From Dipteronia dyeriana (lineage: Eukaryota > Streptophyta > Magnoliopsida > Sapindales > Sapindaceae), in NCBI GenBank assembly GCA_032871835.1, contig CM065299.1, forward strand, positions 79,324,204 through 79,388,203: 64,000 nt of DNA, in the 5' to 3' direction. The position numbers and the translations under genes were made by a program. Shown here piece by piece: positions 1 through 12,399 of the stretch (positions are counted from its first letter, which is position 1; each line of letters begins with the position of its first letter). The notes beneath the pieces were generated by a model that was not told the DNA's origin, did not search any database, and worked only from the letters and a program-made list of their open reading frames with translations.

Positions 1-313
1 GAAACTCTTTCTTCTCAATTTGGTGTATTGATTTCACGCACACATAAACTGCATCTCATGTAAAATTTATATCGACAGATGTGATTCCATCTTTTTTAAA
101 ACAATATATATTATTTCTCATGCAAGATAACAGAGCAAGCATTTGTTTCTATACAATTTACACAAATATATATATATATATATTATTTATTTCTCACGCC
201 TCCACTTTTATGCATGTATATATATATATATAAATTCTCACGCCTCTCTATGGATTTCACATTTACAAATGTCTTTTAATTGAAATTCCCAGAGACATGA
301 TAGACCAGTATCT

Positions 314-346
<33 letters not shown>

Positions 347-1782
347 TTATTTGTATCCTATACAAACCCTTATATATGTGCACACACCAATTTACATCTA
401 ATGCAATCTCTTGTGTTATAATTGATATATATCTTTTAATTATCCTTTTCAAATATATCTAATATATTAAAAGTGATAATAAGTATTTTAATTTCAAATA
501 CATAGATAAATGATTTAGTAAAATAAAATAATCCTATTATTTTATCTTCACCTAAATCCATATATTAACTAACACCCTCCAATTAATAGTTAATTAATAA
601 TGCATAATTATCAATATAATTAAATAATCTAATTATTTAATTAATTTAACTATTAACTTTCATTAATTAAATAATCTCATTATTCAATTAATTCCCGAAT
701 ATATACGTGTCACTTTTGTAACACAATTAATTGGACAACCCAATTAATTTACCGTGACCCTTGTTACCTAAATCGATCGGGCTAGCAAGGGGACCTAATG
801 GACCCACAGTATTTTGAGCTCCAATAATTCTCGGAATCATTAATTAAACTCTTTAATTATTATTCCTTGATTATTAACTCTGGTGATATTCCATTAAAAA
901 CCCGAAGCTAGACTCTCTCAACTGTAGACGCTTTTACACAGACCAATACAACTCGGTGTCCATCGACATAGCAATTACATATGATGTGATCCTCCACAAT
1001 AGTCCATAATTAGAGCTGGGTCATAATGTTCGTTGTACCTCTCTAATTACATATATCCTTTAAGTACCGTTGATTCTATAATGAAAAATAAATCCTATTT
1101 CCTCACGGAATTAGGAGAGTGCCCATATTGTTCAAGCCCCTAATCAACCCTTAAGGGAACTACCATCTACTTCTCACAAGAAGGAGTGGATTCCACTATT
1201 GTGTACAAACCTTCCCAGCCACAAGCCAAACCCCAATCCAAACATACAGAGTATATTGATCAGGAAATGCATCTAAACTCACCCATGGTACATCAAAGAC
1301 CACGATCTAACCTGAAGGAGTAGATAAGATACCCAGGATTAAGATCACCCACATATAGCCATCATTAGTTGATATATATGAATCTCATCGGTAAAAGGAT
1401 CTTGGTGAGAGATTCATATAGATCATGACCCAGTCCTATATGATCACATCATACAAGGTGCCTCCATTTCCATATCTAATATGAATGATTCAGGATAGAA
1501 TCACCGTACAATACGGAATGGATCGCAACTATAGATTAACCACAAATAAAGTACCCAGCTTTATTTGCTATCTATGAACTCTTTAGATTGCACGTCTCTT
1601 ACTGTATCCATCTGTATATGAAACTCATATACACAGTTCGAGATTACATTTGGCAATCCAAGATGTTAATATATGCATAAATTTATAAAATAAAAAACAT
1701 AACAAGAATGAATTGAACTTTTCTTTTTATTTATTTCATAAATCCATTTACAAATTACATTTTTAGGGCATAAACCCCAACA
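1..1782 (-). repeat. 3' LTR of Copia-A, partial
   Basis: Aligns along its length with 15392-17060, so about 320 bp lie beyond the window start. It ends CCCCAACA, which reads TGTTGGGG as the LTR start on the minus strand, directly next to the polypurine tract. The stretch is AT-rich with (TA)n runs near 167-183, 220-232 and 317-343. The two LTR copies differ at many positions, which suggests an old insertion. No host gene is visible here. Confidence 0.9.
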
Positions 1783-1797
1783 ATCTCCCACTTGCAC
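1783..1797 (-). other. Polypurine tract of Copia-A
   Basis: Reads GTGCAAGTGGGAGAT on the minus strand, abutting the TGTTGGGG LTR start. This is the standard plus-strand primer position for reverse transcription in copia elements. The same sequence occupies the same place in Copia-B. Confidence 0.8.
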
Positions 1798-1799
1798 TA

Positions 1800-3240
1800 A
1801 AGCATGTGAGGCATGTCTCGTAACCCTACACAATCTAGGTGACCCAAAAACACTTTAGCCGGTAAGGTCTTTGTAAATGGATCAGCATGATTGTCTTGTG
1901 AGGCTATTTTTGTGACGATCACATCTCCTCTCTATATTATCTCTCTAATGAGATGATACTTTCTCTCTATATGCTTCCCTGTCTTATGACTTCTTGGTTC
2001 TTTGGAATTAGCCACAGCACCACTGTTATCACAATAAAATATGATGAGCTTATCTAGGTCTGGAACAACTTCCAGATCACTCAAGAACTTATGGAGCCAA
2101 ACAACCTCTTTAGCAGCTTCACAAGCTGCTACATATTCGGCTTCCGTGGTGGAGTCAGCAATGCAAGATTGCTTGATACTTCTCCACACGATGGTTTTAC
2201 CACCTAGGGTGAATACTGATCCAGACGTGGATTTCCTAGAATCGTTGTCTGACTGAAAATCAAAATCGGTGTATCCTAACGGGATTAAATTCTGTCTGGA
2301 ATACACTAGCATATAATTTCTCGTTCTTCAAAGATACTTGAGAATAGTCTTGACATCAACCCAATGATCCAATCTTCGGTTGGACTGGTATCTACAGACT
2401 ACTCTCACTGCATAGCAAAAGTCCGGTCTCGTGTATAACGTAACATACATAAGACTACCTACTGCCGATGCATAGGGTACACATCTCATATCCTCAACAT
2501 CTTTAGGTGTCTTAGGACACTGTTCCTTAGACAAGTAAACTGCATGCCTAGAAGGTAAATTACCTTTCTTGCAGTTTTGTATCGAAAATCGTACAAGAAT
2601 CTTATCGATATATGATGCCTAAGACAATGCTATGAGTTTGTTCTTACGATCCCTTATAAGTTGGATCCCTAGAACATAACTCGCATCTCCCAAATCTTTC
2701 ATTTGGAATTGGCTAGCCAGCCAGCCCTTTACATCAGACAACACTCCCACATCATTCCTAATGAGTAGGATATCATCTAAGTATATGACCAAGAAAACTA
2801 CTTTCTTATCAATGATGCGCTTGTAGACACAAGGCTCATCGACGTTCTGCTCGAAGCCATAGGTTTTGATGGCATCATCAAACCTTATGTTCCAAGATCT
2901 ATATGCTTGCTTAAGTCCATAGATGGACCTTTACAGCTTGCAAACCTTTTGCTCTTGATCTGGAGACATGAATCCCTCTGGTTGCATCAAATAGATGTTC
3001 TCATCAAGATTGCCATTCAAGAATGCAATCTTGACATCAATTTTCCAAATTTCGTAATCGAAATAGGTAGCAATAGATAAGAGAATCCTAATAGACTTAA
3101 ACATGGCTACTGGCGAGAAGGTCTCTTTATAATCGACCACATCTTTCTGGGTATAACCCTTAGCCACTAGCCTTGCCTTGAACGTCTCTGCCTTCTCGTC
3201 TACTCCTCTCTTTCTCTTGTAGATCCACTTACACCCTATG
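1800..3240 (-). pseudogene. Copia-A RT and RNase H (broken)
   Basis: The C-terminal half of copia Pol. RNase H at about 1800-2330 shows GYTDFDF, TTEAEY and FYCDNS, which carry the acidic catalytic residues. RT of the RVT_2 type spans about 2331-3240: the N-terminal part has KLVAKGYTQKDV-like and PVAMFKSIRILLS motifs, and the active site reads YLDD near 2780 where Copia-B has YVDD. The reading frame is interrupted several times: separate open pieces lie at 1932-2312, 2328-2534 and 2931-3557. Copia-B has the same order at 6313-7740. It cannot yield a full enzyme. Confidence 0.85.
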
Positions 3241-4304
3241 GGTTTGACCCCAACCAGTAAGTCTACAAGATCCCAGACTGAGTTAGAGTACATGGACTCC
3301 ATCTCGAGATTCATGGCTTTAAGCCATTCCTCTTTATCAGGATCTTCCATTGCATTCTTAAATGTCAATGGATCATCAACATTATCAGCAGAGACAACAT
3401 CTTGTCCCTCATCTATACCTAAATAGCGTTCAGGTTGTCTCACAACCCTCTCACTACGCCTAGGTGGTAGTGTATCCTGATTAGGAACCAAATGACTCTC
3501 AGATGTTTGTGGAACAACAACTCTTGTTAATGAAGCACTAGTCTCACCAATCTCCAACTCATTTAATACAATCTTGGAACGAGGTTTATGGTCACTAATG
3601 TAATTGTCCTCAAGAAAAGTTGCATTTGTCGATACAAATACTTTGTTATCTTAAGGACTGTAGAAGTGTCCACCTCTAGTCTCGTTATCCACCTCTGGTC
3701 TCGTTGGAGTATCCTACAAACAGGCAGACAATATATTTGGAGTCTAGCTTTCCAGTTCTATTCTTCAGCACGTGTGCTGGACACCCCCATATACGGAAAT
3801 GTCCTAAACTAGCTTTACGACCATTCCACAACTCTAGGGGAGTCTTATAAACAGATTTGGATGACACTACATTCAAAATGTATGCCGCTGTTTGTAACGC
3901 ATATCCCTAGAAGGAATTTGGTAATGATGAGAAACTAATCATAGATCTCACCATTTCCATTAGGGTTCTATTTCTCCTCTCGGCTATACCATTTTGCTGA
4001 GGTGTACCGGGAGCTGTGAGTTGGGAAACTATCCCATGCTTGACCATGAAGTCTTCAAACTCTTGGTCAAGGTACTCACCTTCACGATCCGATCGTAGTG
4101 ACTTGATAGTCCTACCTAATTGATTCTTAACTTTAGCTCGAAATTCTTTGAACATTTCAAATGTTTCCGACTTTCGTTGCATTAGGTAGACATATCTATA
4201 TTTTGAGTAGTCATCTGTAAAGGTGACATAATACTCATAACCACCTCTAGCTTTAACATCCATCGGTCCGCAGACATCTGTATGTATAAGCTCTAGCAGT
4301 TCCT
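3241..4304 (-). pseudogene. Copia-A integrase, C-terminal part, cut by Copia-B
   Basis: Integrase core at 3907-4304 shows HTDVCGPM (first Asp), SDREGEYL (second Asp) and PQQNGIAERRNRTL (Glu), so the DDE triad is readable. Downstream (3250-3880) come the C-terminal region and the linker to RT, with several frame changes. At 4304 the gene stops abruptly at the TSD TTCCT and the LTR of Copia-B begins. The missing N-terminal part resumes at 12400. Confidence 0.85.
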
Positions 4305-6298
4305 TGTTGGAACCAAATTCACCGATCACGCAGCGGAAACGGGTTTTTAAAATTTTTTATATAGATCGTAATCTGTATCTGGGACCAGGTGAACTTTTGA
4401 TCGTAATTATTTTCGGAACAAATACATATAAAAATTATTACACTAATAAAATATATATGTAAATACAGGAAATTGTAATCAATAAAAAAAATAGAACCAT
4501 ACCAACGTTTGGAGGCTCCTTCACTTTTCGATTTGCTCCTGGCCTGTACCACTGATCTTCCTAGTTATTCCCGGGATTGGTAACTGCGTGTGGACGCGTC
4601 ACGATTCTCAGGAAATTAGGATGGAGGGTGTAGAAAAGAAAAGAATAAAAAAACTCTTTCATTATATTAATGAACAACACTTCTACATAAAACCTTTTCT
4701 CTCTTTATGGTGTTTGTTCATGCACACACTTGCACAAAATAACTCAAAAAAAAAAAAAACTTTCACTCACCAGTTTTTTAACCAAAAGCCAAAACCAACT
4801 TTTGTCTTTTGTTAAACAAATAAATAAATAAATAAATATATATATATATAAGTGAGTTGTTGTGCGTTTCACGCACAACAACTTTTATTTATTTATTTAT
4901 TAAATAAAATATATCTTATATATAATATTTAAAAAATTGATCAAATCTATATTTGATTTTTAAAAACTTTCAAATAAAAAATATCTCACATCTTTAATTT
5001 GATTTTAATTTTGAATTCAAACTATTTAAATTTAAAAATAAATTATTTAATTTAATAAAATAAAATAATCACATTATCTTATTTTATTCAAAAATAAATA
5101 TCAACATACACCCTCCATTTAGTGATTAATAACATAATTAAATAATCTCATTATTTAAGTTATTTAATCACCATTATCTATTAATTAAATAATCTCGTTA
5201 TTCAATTAATTGCCGAATAAATACGTGTCACTTTCGTAACACAATTAACTGGACAATCCAATTAATTAACATTGACCCTTGTTACCTAAATCGATCGGGC
5301 TAGCAAGGGAACCTAATGGACCCACAATATTTTGAGCTCCAATAATCCTCAGAATCATTAATTAACTCTTTAATTAATATTCTTTGATTATTAACTCCGG
5401 TGTTTATCCACTAAAAACCCGAAGCTGCACTCTCTCAACTGCAGACGTTTTTACACAGACCGATACAACTTGGTGTCCATCGATATAGCTATTACATATG
5501 GTGTGATTCTCCACAATAGTTCATAATTAGACCTGGGTCATAATGTCCGTTATACCCCTATAATTACATATATCCTTTAAGTACCATTGATTCTCTAATG
5601 GACAATAAATCCTACTTCCTCACGGAATTAGGAGAGCGCTCATATTGTCCAAGCCCTGAATCAACCCTTGAGGGAACTATCATCTACTTCTCACAAGAAG
5701 GAGTGGATTCCACTATTGTGTACAAACCTTCCCAGCCACAAGCCAAACCGCAATCCCAACATACGGAGTAAATTGATCAGGAAATACATCTGACCTCACC
5801 CACGGTATATCAAAGACCACGATATAACCTGAAGGAGTCGATAAGACACTCATGATTAAGATCACCCATATATAGCCATCATTAGTTGATATATATAAAT
5901 CTCATCGGTAAACGGATCTTTGTGTGAGATTCATATAGATCATGGCCCAGTCCTATATGATCACATCATACAAGGTGCCTCCATTCCCATATCTTATCCG
6001 AACGATTCAGGATAGAATCACTGTTTATTACGGAATGGACCACAACTATTGATTAACCACAAATAAAGTACCCAGCTTTATTTGCTATCTATGGACTTTT
6101 TAGATTGCACGTCTCTTACTGTATCCATATGTATATGACACTCATATACACAGTTCGAGATTACATCCGGCAATCTAGGATGTTAATATATACACAAGTT
6201 TATAAAATAAATAACATAACAGAATGAATTGAACTTTTCCTTTTATTTACTTCATAAATCCATTTACAAATTACATGCTTAGGGCATAAACCCCAACA
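4305..6298 (-). repeat. 3' LTR of Copia-B (about 1994 bp)
   Basis: Starts TGTTGGAACC and ends CCCCAACA. It parallels 15071-17060 in Copia-A and, at its two ends only, 11865-12399. It contains A-rich and TAAA-repeat stretches around 4740-4860. Apart from short chance ORFs I see no coding content. Confidence 0.93.
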
Positions 6299-6313
6299 AT
6301 CTCCCACTTGCAC
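6299..6313 (-). other. Polypurine tract of Copia-B
   Basis: Minus strand GTGCAAGTGGGAGAT, directly upstream of the 3' LTR. It is identical to the Copia-A tract. Confidence 0.8.
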
Positions 6314-6870
6314 TAAAGCATGTGAGGCATGTCTCGTAACCCTAGACCATCTAGGTGACCCGAAAACACTTTAGCCGGTAAGGTCTTCCTAAATAGGTCA
6401 GCATGATTGTCTTGTGAGGCTATCTTGGTGACGATCACATCTCCTCTCTGCACTATCTCTCTTATGAGATGATACTTTCTCTCTATATGCTTCATTCTCT
6501 TGTGGCTTCTTGGTTCTTTGGAATTAGCCACAGCACCACTGATATCACAATAAAGTGTGATGGGCTTATCCGGGTCTGGAACAACTTTCAGATCACTTAA
6601 AAACTTACGGAGCCAAACAACCTCTTTAGCAGCTTCACAAGCAGCTACATATTCGGCTTCCATGGTGGAGTCAGCAATGCAAGATTGCTTGATACTTCTC
6701 CACACAATGGCTCCACCACCTAGGGTGAATACTGATCCAGACATGGATTTTCTAGAATCCCTGTCTGACTGAAAATCAGAATCCGTGTATCCTAACGGGA
6801 TCAAATCCTTTCCGGAATACACTAGCATATAATCTCTCGTTCTCTGAAGATACTTGAGAATAGTCTTGAC
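6313..6870 (-). pseudogene. Copia-B RNase H domain
   Basis: The best preserved copia RNase H in the window. An open stretch of about 170 codons at 6313-6828 shows GYTDSDF, TMEAEY and LYCDIS (acidic active-site residues). It runs to the natural C-terminus GLRDMPHML, just before the PPT. It is the 3' end of the Copia-B polyprotein and continues upstream into RT with a frame break near 6870. Whether it was recently functional cannot be told, as the upstream gene is broken. Confidence 0.85.
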
Positions 6871-7740
6871 AGCAACCTAATGATCCAATCCTGGGTTGGA
6901 CTGGTATCTGCTGACTACTCCCATTGCATAGCAGATGTCCGGTCTCGTGCATAACATAGCATACATGAGACTACCTACTGCTGATGCATAGAGAACACGT
7001 CTCATATCCTCAACTTCTTGAGGTGTTTTAGGACACTGTTCCTTAGACAAGTGAACTCCATGTCTGGAAGGTAAATTACCTTTCTTGGAGTTTTGCATTG
7101 AAAATCGTACAAGAATCTTGTCGATATATGATGCCTGAGGCAGTGCTATAAGTTTGTTCTTACAATCCCTTATAAGTTGGATCCCTAGAACATAACTTGC
7201 CTTTCCCAAATCTTTCATTTGGAATTGGCAAGCCAGCCAGCCCTTTACATTAGACAACACTCCCACATCATTCCCAATGAGTAGGATATCATCTACGTAT
7301 AGGACCAGGAAAACTACTTTTTTATCAATGATGTGCTTGTAGACACAAGGCTCATCGACGTTTTGCTCGAAGTCATAGGTTTTGATCACATCATCAAACC
7401 TAATGTTCTAGGATCTAGATGCTTGCTTAAGTCCATAGATGGACCTTTGCAGCTTGTAAACCTTTTGCTCTTGATCTGGAGACACGAATCCCTCTGGTTG
7501 CATCATATAGATGCTTTCATCAAGATTGCCATTCAAGAATGCAGTCTTGACGTCCAGTTTCCAAATTTCAAAATCGAAATAGGCAGCAATGGATAAGAGA
7601 ATCCTAATAGACTTAAACATGGCTACTGGCGAGAAGGTTTCTTTATAATCGACCCCTTCTTTCTGGGTATAACCCTTTGCCACTAGCCTTGCCTTGAAGG
7701 TCTCTACCTTCCCATCTACTCCTCTCTTTCTATTGTAGAT
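6871..7740 (-). pseudogene. Copia-B reverse transcriptase (RVT_2 type), broken
   Basis: Two open blocks. 7408-7683 holds MAKGYTQKEGVDYKETF, FEIWKLDVKTAFLNG and YGLKQASRS; 6877-7389 holds LVLYVDDILLIGND with the YVDD active site and VLGIQLIRD. They are separated by one in-frame TAG at 7408-7410 where Copia-A has Trp (SWNIRFDD), a TGG-to-TAG change. RT copies the element RNA into cDNA inside virus-like particles. Without that stop and other frame breaks this would be a near-complete RVT_2 domain. Confidence 0.87.
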
Positions 7741-8845
7741 CCACTTATACCCAATGGGTTTTACCCCATCCGGTAAGTCTACAAGATCCTAGACTGAGTT
7801 AGAGTACATGGACTCCATCTAGAGATTCATGGCTTTAAGCCATTCCTCTTTATCAGGATCTTCCATTGCATTCTTAAATGTCAATGGATCATCCACACTA
7901 TCAGCAGAGACAACACCTTGTCCCTCACCTATAGCTAAATAACGTTTAAGTTGTCTCACAACCCTCTCACTACGTCTAGGTGATAGTGTATCCTGATCAG
8001 GAACCATCTGACTCTCAGATGTTTGTGGTTCAACAACTCTTGTTGATGAAACACTAGTCTCACCAGGCTCTAACTCATTTAATACAATCTTGGAACGAGG
8101 TTTATGGTCACTAATGTAATTGTCCTCAAGAAACGTTGCATTTGTCGATACAAATACTTTATTATCTTCGGGACTATAGAAGTGTCCACCTCTGGTCTCC
8201 TTAGAGTATCCTACAGACAGGCAGACAACAGACTTGGAGTCTAGCTTTCCAGTTATGTTCTTCAGCACGTGTGCTGGACACCCTCATATGCGGAATTGTC
8301 GTAAACTAGCTTTACGACCATTCCACAACTCTAGGGGAGTCTTAGGAACAGATTTAGATGGCACTACATTCAAAATGTATGCCGCTGTTTGTAACGCATA
8401 TCCCTAGAAGGAATTTGGTAATGATGAGAAACTAATCATAGATCTCACCATTTCCATTAGGGTTCTATTTCTCCTCTCTGCTACACCATTTTGCTGAGGT
8501 GTACCGGGAGCTGTGAGTTGAGAAACTATCCCTTGCTCGACCATGAAGTCTTAAAACTCTTGGTCAAGGTACTCACCTCCACGATCCGATCGAAGTGACT
8601 TGATAGTCCTACCTAATTGATTCTCAACTTCAATTCGAAATTCTTTGAACTTTTCAAATGTTTCCGACTTTGGTTGCATCAGGTAGACATATCCGTATCT
8701 TGAGTAGTCATCTATAAAGCTGACATAATACTCATAACCACCCCTAGCTTTAACATTCATCGGTCCGCAGACGTCTGTATGTATAAGCTCTAGCGGTTCT
8801 TTAGCTCTAAGCCCTTTTTCAGTAAAAGGTCTCTTAGTCATCTTA
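7741..8845 (-). pseudogene. Copia-B integrase and C-terminal linker, broken
   Basis: Core at about 8420-8841: LELIHTDVCGPM (first Asp), SLRSDRGGEYLDQEF (second Asp), then QQNGVAERRNRTLME, which carries the Glu, near 8440-8500. The C-terminal region at 7819-8268 includes LKNITGKLDSKSVVCLSVGY and the variable linker to RT with QTSESQMVPDQDTLS. Stops and a frame change separate the blocks. Integrase inserts the cDNA and generates the 5-bp TSDs seen here. Copia-A carries the same gene interrupted at the homologous site of 4304. Confidence 0.85.
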
Positions 8846-9350
8846 CCTTACAGACAAAATTCGCAGACAGGTAAGGTGCCAACCTTTAACTCACTTAAAG
8901 GTCCATTTTTTACTAATCTGTCTATCCGGTCAAGGTTGATATGACCAAGCCTTAGATGCCAGAGATACGTGTCACTATCTGGAGAAATCTTATGTCGTTT
9001 AGTTTTTGGTTTTTCAACCTTAAACATTTCGGTGTTGAGCAGTGTAGTATGTATTAACGGTCTTAACACATACAAATTGTTTTCAATAATTTCTGAACAA
9101 ATATTCAGACCATTCTTTCATATAATAACATACTTATTATTAAAAGAAACAAAATATTTTTGTTCTAACAACTTAGAAACGGAAATCAAATTCCGTATAA
9201 ATCCAGGAATATAAAAAACATTGTTTAATAATAAAAAACTATTATTATTACAAAATTGCAATCTTATTGCTCCCACTGCTTTGGCCGATACGACATCCCC
9301 CACCCCACACGCATTGAGAAGGCTCCCTCCTCTAGTTGTGTCCAAGAATC
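8846..9350 (-). pseudogene. Copia-B GAG-pre-integrase domain and protease C-terminus
   Basis: 8848-9075 contains LWHLRLGHINLDR followed by LPVCEFCL, the His/Cys zinc-binding signature of the GAG-pre-integrase domain that precedes the copia integrase core. 9118-9345 contains FYIPGFIRNLISVSKL, typical of the segment between protease and integrase. The parts are in different frames. Confidence 0.8.
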
Positions 9351-9713
9351 AGTCCACTGCAAAGAAGAACAAACATGATTAGTGGCCCCCGAATCAACTA
9401 TCCAGGGTGAAGAATCATCTTCCACTAAACAAGATTCAGGAACAAGTAAATCATATTTACCTTTCATCTTTTTCTTCTTGGCTACCTCCTCCAGATACTG
9501 AGGACAGTTCCTCTTCCAGTGCCCGACCTTGTTACAATGGAAACATTTTCCTTTGTCTTGGTCAGTTGAGGTGCTCTTCTTTTTGCTTTGGGCTTTCTTG
9601 GGGTTGGGCTTTCCTTTTGCCTTCCCAGCGGACCTTTTCCTCTTATTATTATTAGAGGAAGATGGTTCGGCAACATTTGCCTCACCGGTCTTGCCTTTGT
9701 TGTCCTTAATCAA
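9264..9713 (-). pseudogene. Copia-B nucleocapsid zinc knuckle and aspartic protease
   Basis: Open over about 149 codons. A Lys-rich segment leads to CFHCNKVGHWKRNC (CX2CX4HX4C), the nucleocapsid zinc knuckle that binds RNA. It is followed by SPWIVDSGATNHVC, in which DSG is the copia protease active site. The frame is lost just after the active site and resumes in the overlapping segment 9118-9345. The homologous segment in Copia-A is largely deleted. Confidence 0.85.
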
Positions 9714-10318
9714 GGACTAAAAGGTAGCGAGCTAATTGAGCAACTGTGTAAGACTGAACTTTAACTTGTTCATCCCGTAGTTGCTTTTAAACTGATCGAA
9801 ACTCTTCGGAAGAGTCGTCAGTATGATGCTCACCTGACTGGGTTCGTCAATGGCCCCGCCATTGACTTCTGCCGTGTTGAAGCAGGACATCATGCTCAGG
9901 ACATGTTCCCGAGCTGATGTTCCTTCCTTTATGCGAGCGAGCATAGCGGAACGAACAACTTCATTTCGCTTTTGCTCGGAGGGCTGCCCGAACATAGCTA
10001 CAATGACTCCATGATTTCGAATGCTGAAGTCATTGCGTCGTGCTTTGTGACAAGCACGTCTGTCATAGATGTCAACAGATATGTTCGGGCCTTCTCATCA
10101 GATGAGACCCATCACTGGTATGCCTCACGAACAGTTCGTGTGGCATTTGCAGTAGGCGCTGGAGGACATTCCTCCGTAAGCACAAACTTAAGGTCTTTTG
10201 TGACCAAAATTGCATTAGTATTAAGTTTCGATTTTGTGCAGTTATCACCAGTTAATTTGTCGTTTACGAGAATTTGAAGTAATGCTGAAGAAATTGCTGA
10301 AATAAATAAAACATTCAT
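9714..10318 (-). pseudogene. Copia-B gag capsid region
   Basis: The start is taken at 10318 (MNVLFISAISS...), just after the leader; the N-terminal piece includes LQILVNDKLTGDN and VLTEECPPAP, a common opening of plant copia Gag. A second piece at 9732-9995 includes ILTTLPKSFDQFKSNYG, characteristic of the UBN2/Retrotran_gag_2 capsid domain. Stops and frame shifts lie between them. Gag would form the particle shell. Confidence 0.82.
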
Positions 10319-11850
10319 TCAGTCATTTATTTAAAACAAGTGTGGGTGTTTTGGTATAAATTTAAACATGATACATGAACATGTTTAACGAACTAGAACT
10401 ACCCAAAAAATAGTTACTATACCACGACAATCCAACATACCACAAAAAAGTGCTGCCTTAGGGTCGATCAAATCTTTGCATGTTGGACCGAGACATTCTC
10501 AATCAAATGTTATTCTAGAATAACTCTTATTCCATATCACTCAACCATCATTTATTCAGTCAGGTTTTTAATTAACAAACTTAATCAAAGCCTTCGTGAG
10601 TGTAACCCACCATTTCAGATCTCATGAGCTTAACTCGAGAATTGCCGCCTTAGGGTCGGTCAATCCCGAAATACCCTTAGAAATCCTATCCATTAGGAAG
10701 TCAACCTTGGTATTGATCTTTGTGGAAACCCTCCTTAGGGAGGACGAAAGCAAAGCCGTCATGAGGCCCCACTCGGATCTCACGGTGTTGAACTAATGAT
10801 GGAGACCGCGGGATATATATGTCATATATCCCTCTCCCACTCACTATTTTAAAAATAGGGTTTTCTATTATCCGTTAATGCCCCTAGACTCTAAAGGATC
10901 AAACGGCTAACTTTAATCAAGTTATCTAGTGCATTAACTAATTCATTATTAGAAACAATTTCTAATTAACTAATAAATTATTAATGATTTTTAACAATTA
11001 AAAATCTAATCTATTAGTAAATAGTCTAAGTTATTGTAAACTATTTACTAAGCTCAGATTATTATGAAAATGTTTACCAAGTTTTAACTATTAAAACTCT
11101 AACACAATTTTCAGTTCATTTATAATTAGACAATTAATCAAATTAATCCTAATTACTATAAATGACCATATTAATCTAACTTATTAAACTCCTTAATAAC
11201 TAGATTAATATTAATGAGAATTACCAAGTTTTTTAAGAATTAAAAAACTAATCCCATTTTCATAGCCAATTTATGTATTTATCCATTTTAATCACATTAA
11301 AAAAAAAATACATAAAATATAGGCTATGATGCATGTATGACATATCAAATATATTTGTATAGGCACTTCTAATCTAAATGACATACGTATGCATGACAAT
11401 GCTTTTTATCATCACATAATATAAAGCATACATGAATTGACCGAGTACTGTGGATTATTTAACTAAAAAAAATTAGAATAAAAAATTACAAAAATACCCC
11501 CAAGGCATTCCTTGGTCTTCTTGTAATTTCCAAGTCTTCCAGTCTCTTCAGGTCACCTCGATTCATCTCATGAATTTTTCTTCGTGATTTTTCCAGGTCT
11601 TCAACATAGGTTATATATATATATATATACAATCCAATAATAGTTAAAATAAAATATAATAAAAAAAAATTATGCAACCCATAAACCTTAAATCCACAGT
11701 ACCATATAATTAACGATCAATCATGTTTTTTGTAAATTAAAAAAAAATTAATATACATACAAAAACATCATAAAGTCAATTTAAATCGTACCTACACAAT
11801 CATACATACAGGAGCATCGAAAACAATTCCCTGTTCTGAAAATAAAATTG
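10319..11850 (-). other. Untranslated leader of Copia-B
   Basis: About 1.5 kb, AT-rich, between the PBS and the gag start. It aligns with 13312-15056 of Copia-A. A 66-codon plus-strand open frame at 10596-10796 recurs in Copia-A at 13588-13788, but its differences are almost all amino-acid-changing transitions, so I do not call it a gene. It contains a (TA)n run near 11611-11628. Confidence 0.7.
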
Positions 11851-11862
11851 GCTCTGATACCA
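11851..11862 (-). other. Primer-binding site of Copia-B (initiator Met tRNA)
   Basis: Minus strand TGGTATCAGAGC, complementary to the 3' end of plant initiator-Met tRNA, two bases inside the 5' LTR edge. This is the usual copia primer. Confidence 0.9.
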
Positions 11863-11864
11863 AT

Positions 11865-12399
11865 TGTTGGAACCAAATTCACCGATCACGCAGTGGAAAC
11901 AGGTTGTTAAATTTTTTTATACAGATCGTAATCTATATCTGGGACCGGTGAACTTTTGATCATAATTATTTTCGGAACAAATACATATAAAAATTATTAC
12001 ACTAATAAAATATATACGTAAATACAGAAAATTGTAATCAATAAAAAAATTAGAACCATACCAACGTTTGAAGGCTCCTTCACTTTTCGATTTGCTCCTG
12101 GTCTGTACCACTGATCTTCCTAGCTATTCCCAGGATTGGTAACTGCTTGTGGACGCGTCACGATTCTCAGAAACTTAGGATGGAGGGTGTAGAAAAGAAA
12201 AGAATAAAAAAACTCTTTCTTTATATTAATGAACAACACTTCTACATAAAACCTTTTCTCTCTTTATAGTGTTTGTTCATGCACACACTTGCACACAAGT
12301 TTATAAAATAAATAACATAACAGAATGAATTGAACCTTTCCTTTTATTTACTTCGTAAATCCATTTACAAATTACATGCTTAGGGCATAAACCCCAACA
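11865..12399 (-). repeat. 5' LTR of Copia-B, internally deleted (535 bp)
   Basis: Both LTR termini are present, but about 1.46 kb corresponding to 4740-6185 of the partner LTR is missing. The junction is near 12293, where CTTGCACACAAGTTTATA joins two separated segments sharing a short CACA microhomology. It is followed by the right TSD TTCCT at 12400-12404. Because the 5' LTR normally drives transcription, the copy is probably silenced by this loss. Confidence 0.9.

Larger units (their letters stand above)
4305..12399 (-). mobile_element. Copia-B: complete but decayed Ty1/copia element nested in Copia-A
   Basis: Bounded by TG...CA ends and by a perfect 5-bp TSD TTCCT at 4300-4304 and 12400-12404. 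Joining the flanks across the insert restores continuous Copia-A integrase sequence. Internal domains are, on the minus strand from high to low coordinate: leader, gag, zinc knuckle, protease, GAG-pre-integrase, integrase, RT and RNase H. It belongs to the same or a closely related family as Copia-A. Its 5' LTR has lost most of its length, and stops break the ORFs. Confidence 0.95.

Noticed and set aside
10596..10796. 66-codon plus-strand frame repeated in Copia-A (13588-13788)
   Set aside because: It lies in the untranslated leader and is shared only because the elements are related. Of ten base differences nearly all change the amino acid, so there is no sign of protein selection.
11851..11862. 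tRNA-gene-like sequence at the PBS
   Set aside because: Only 12 bases complementary to a tRNA 3' end, with no cloverleaf. It is a primer-binding site.
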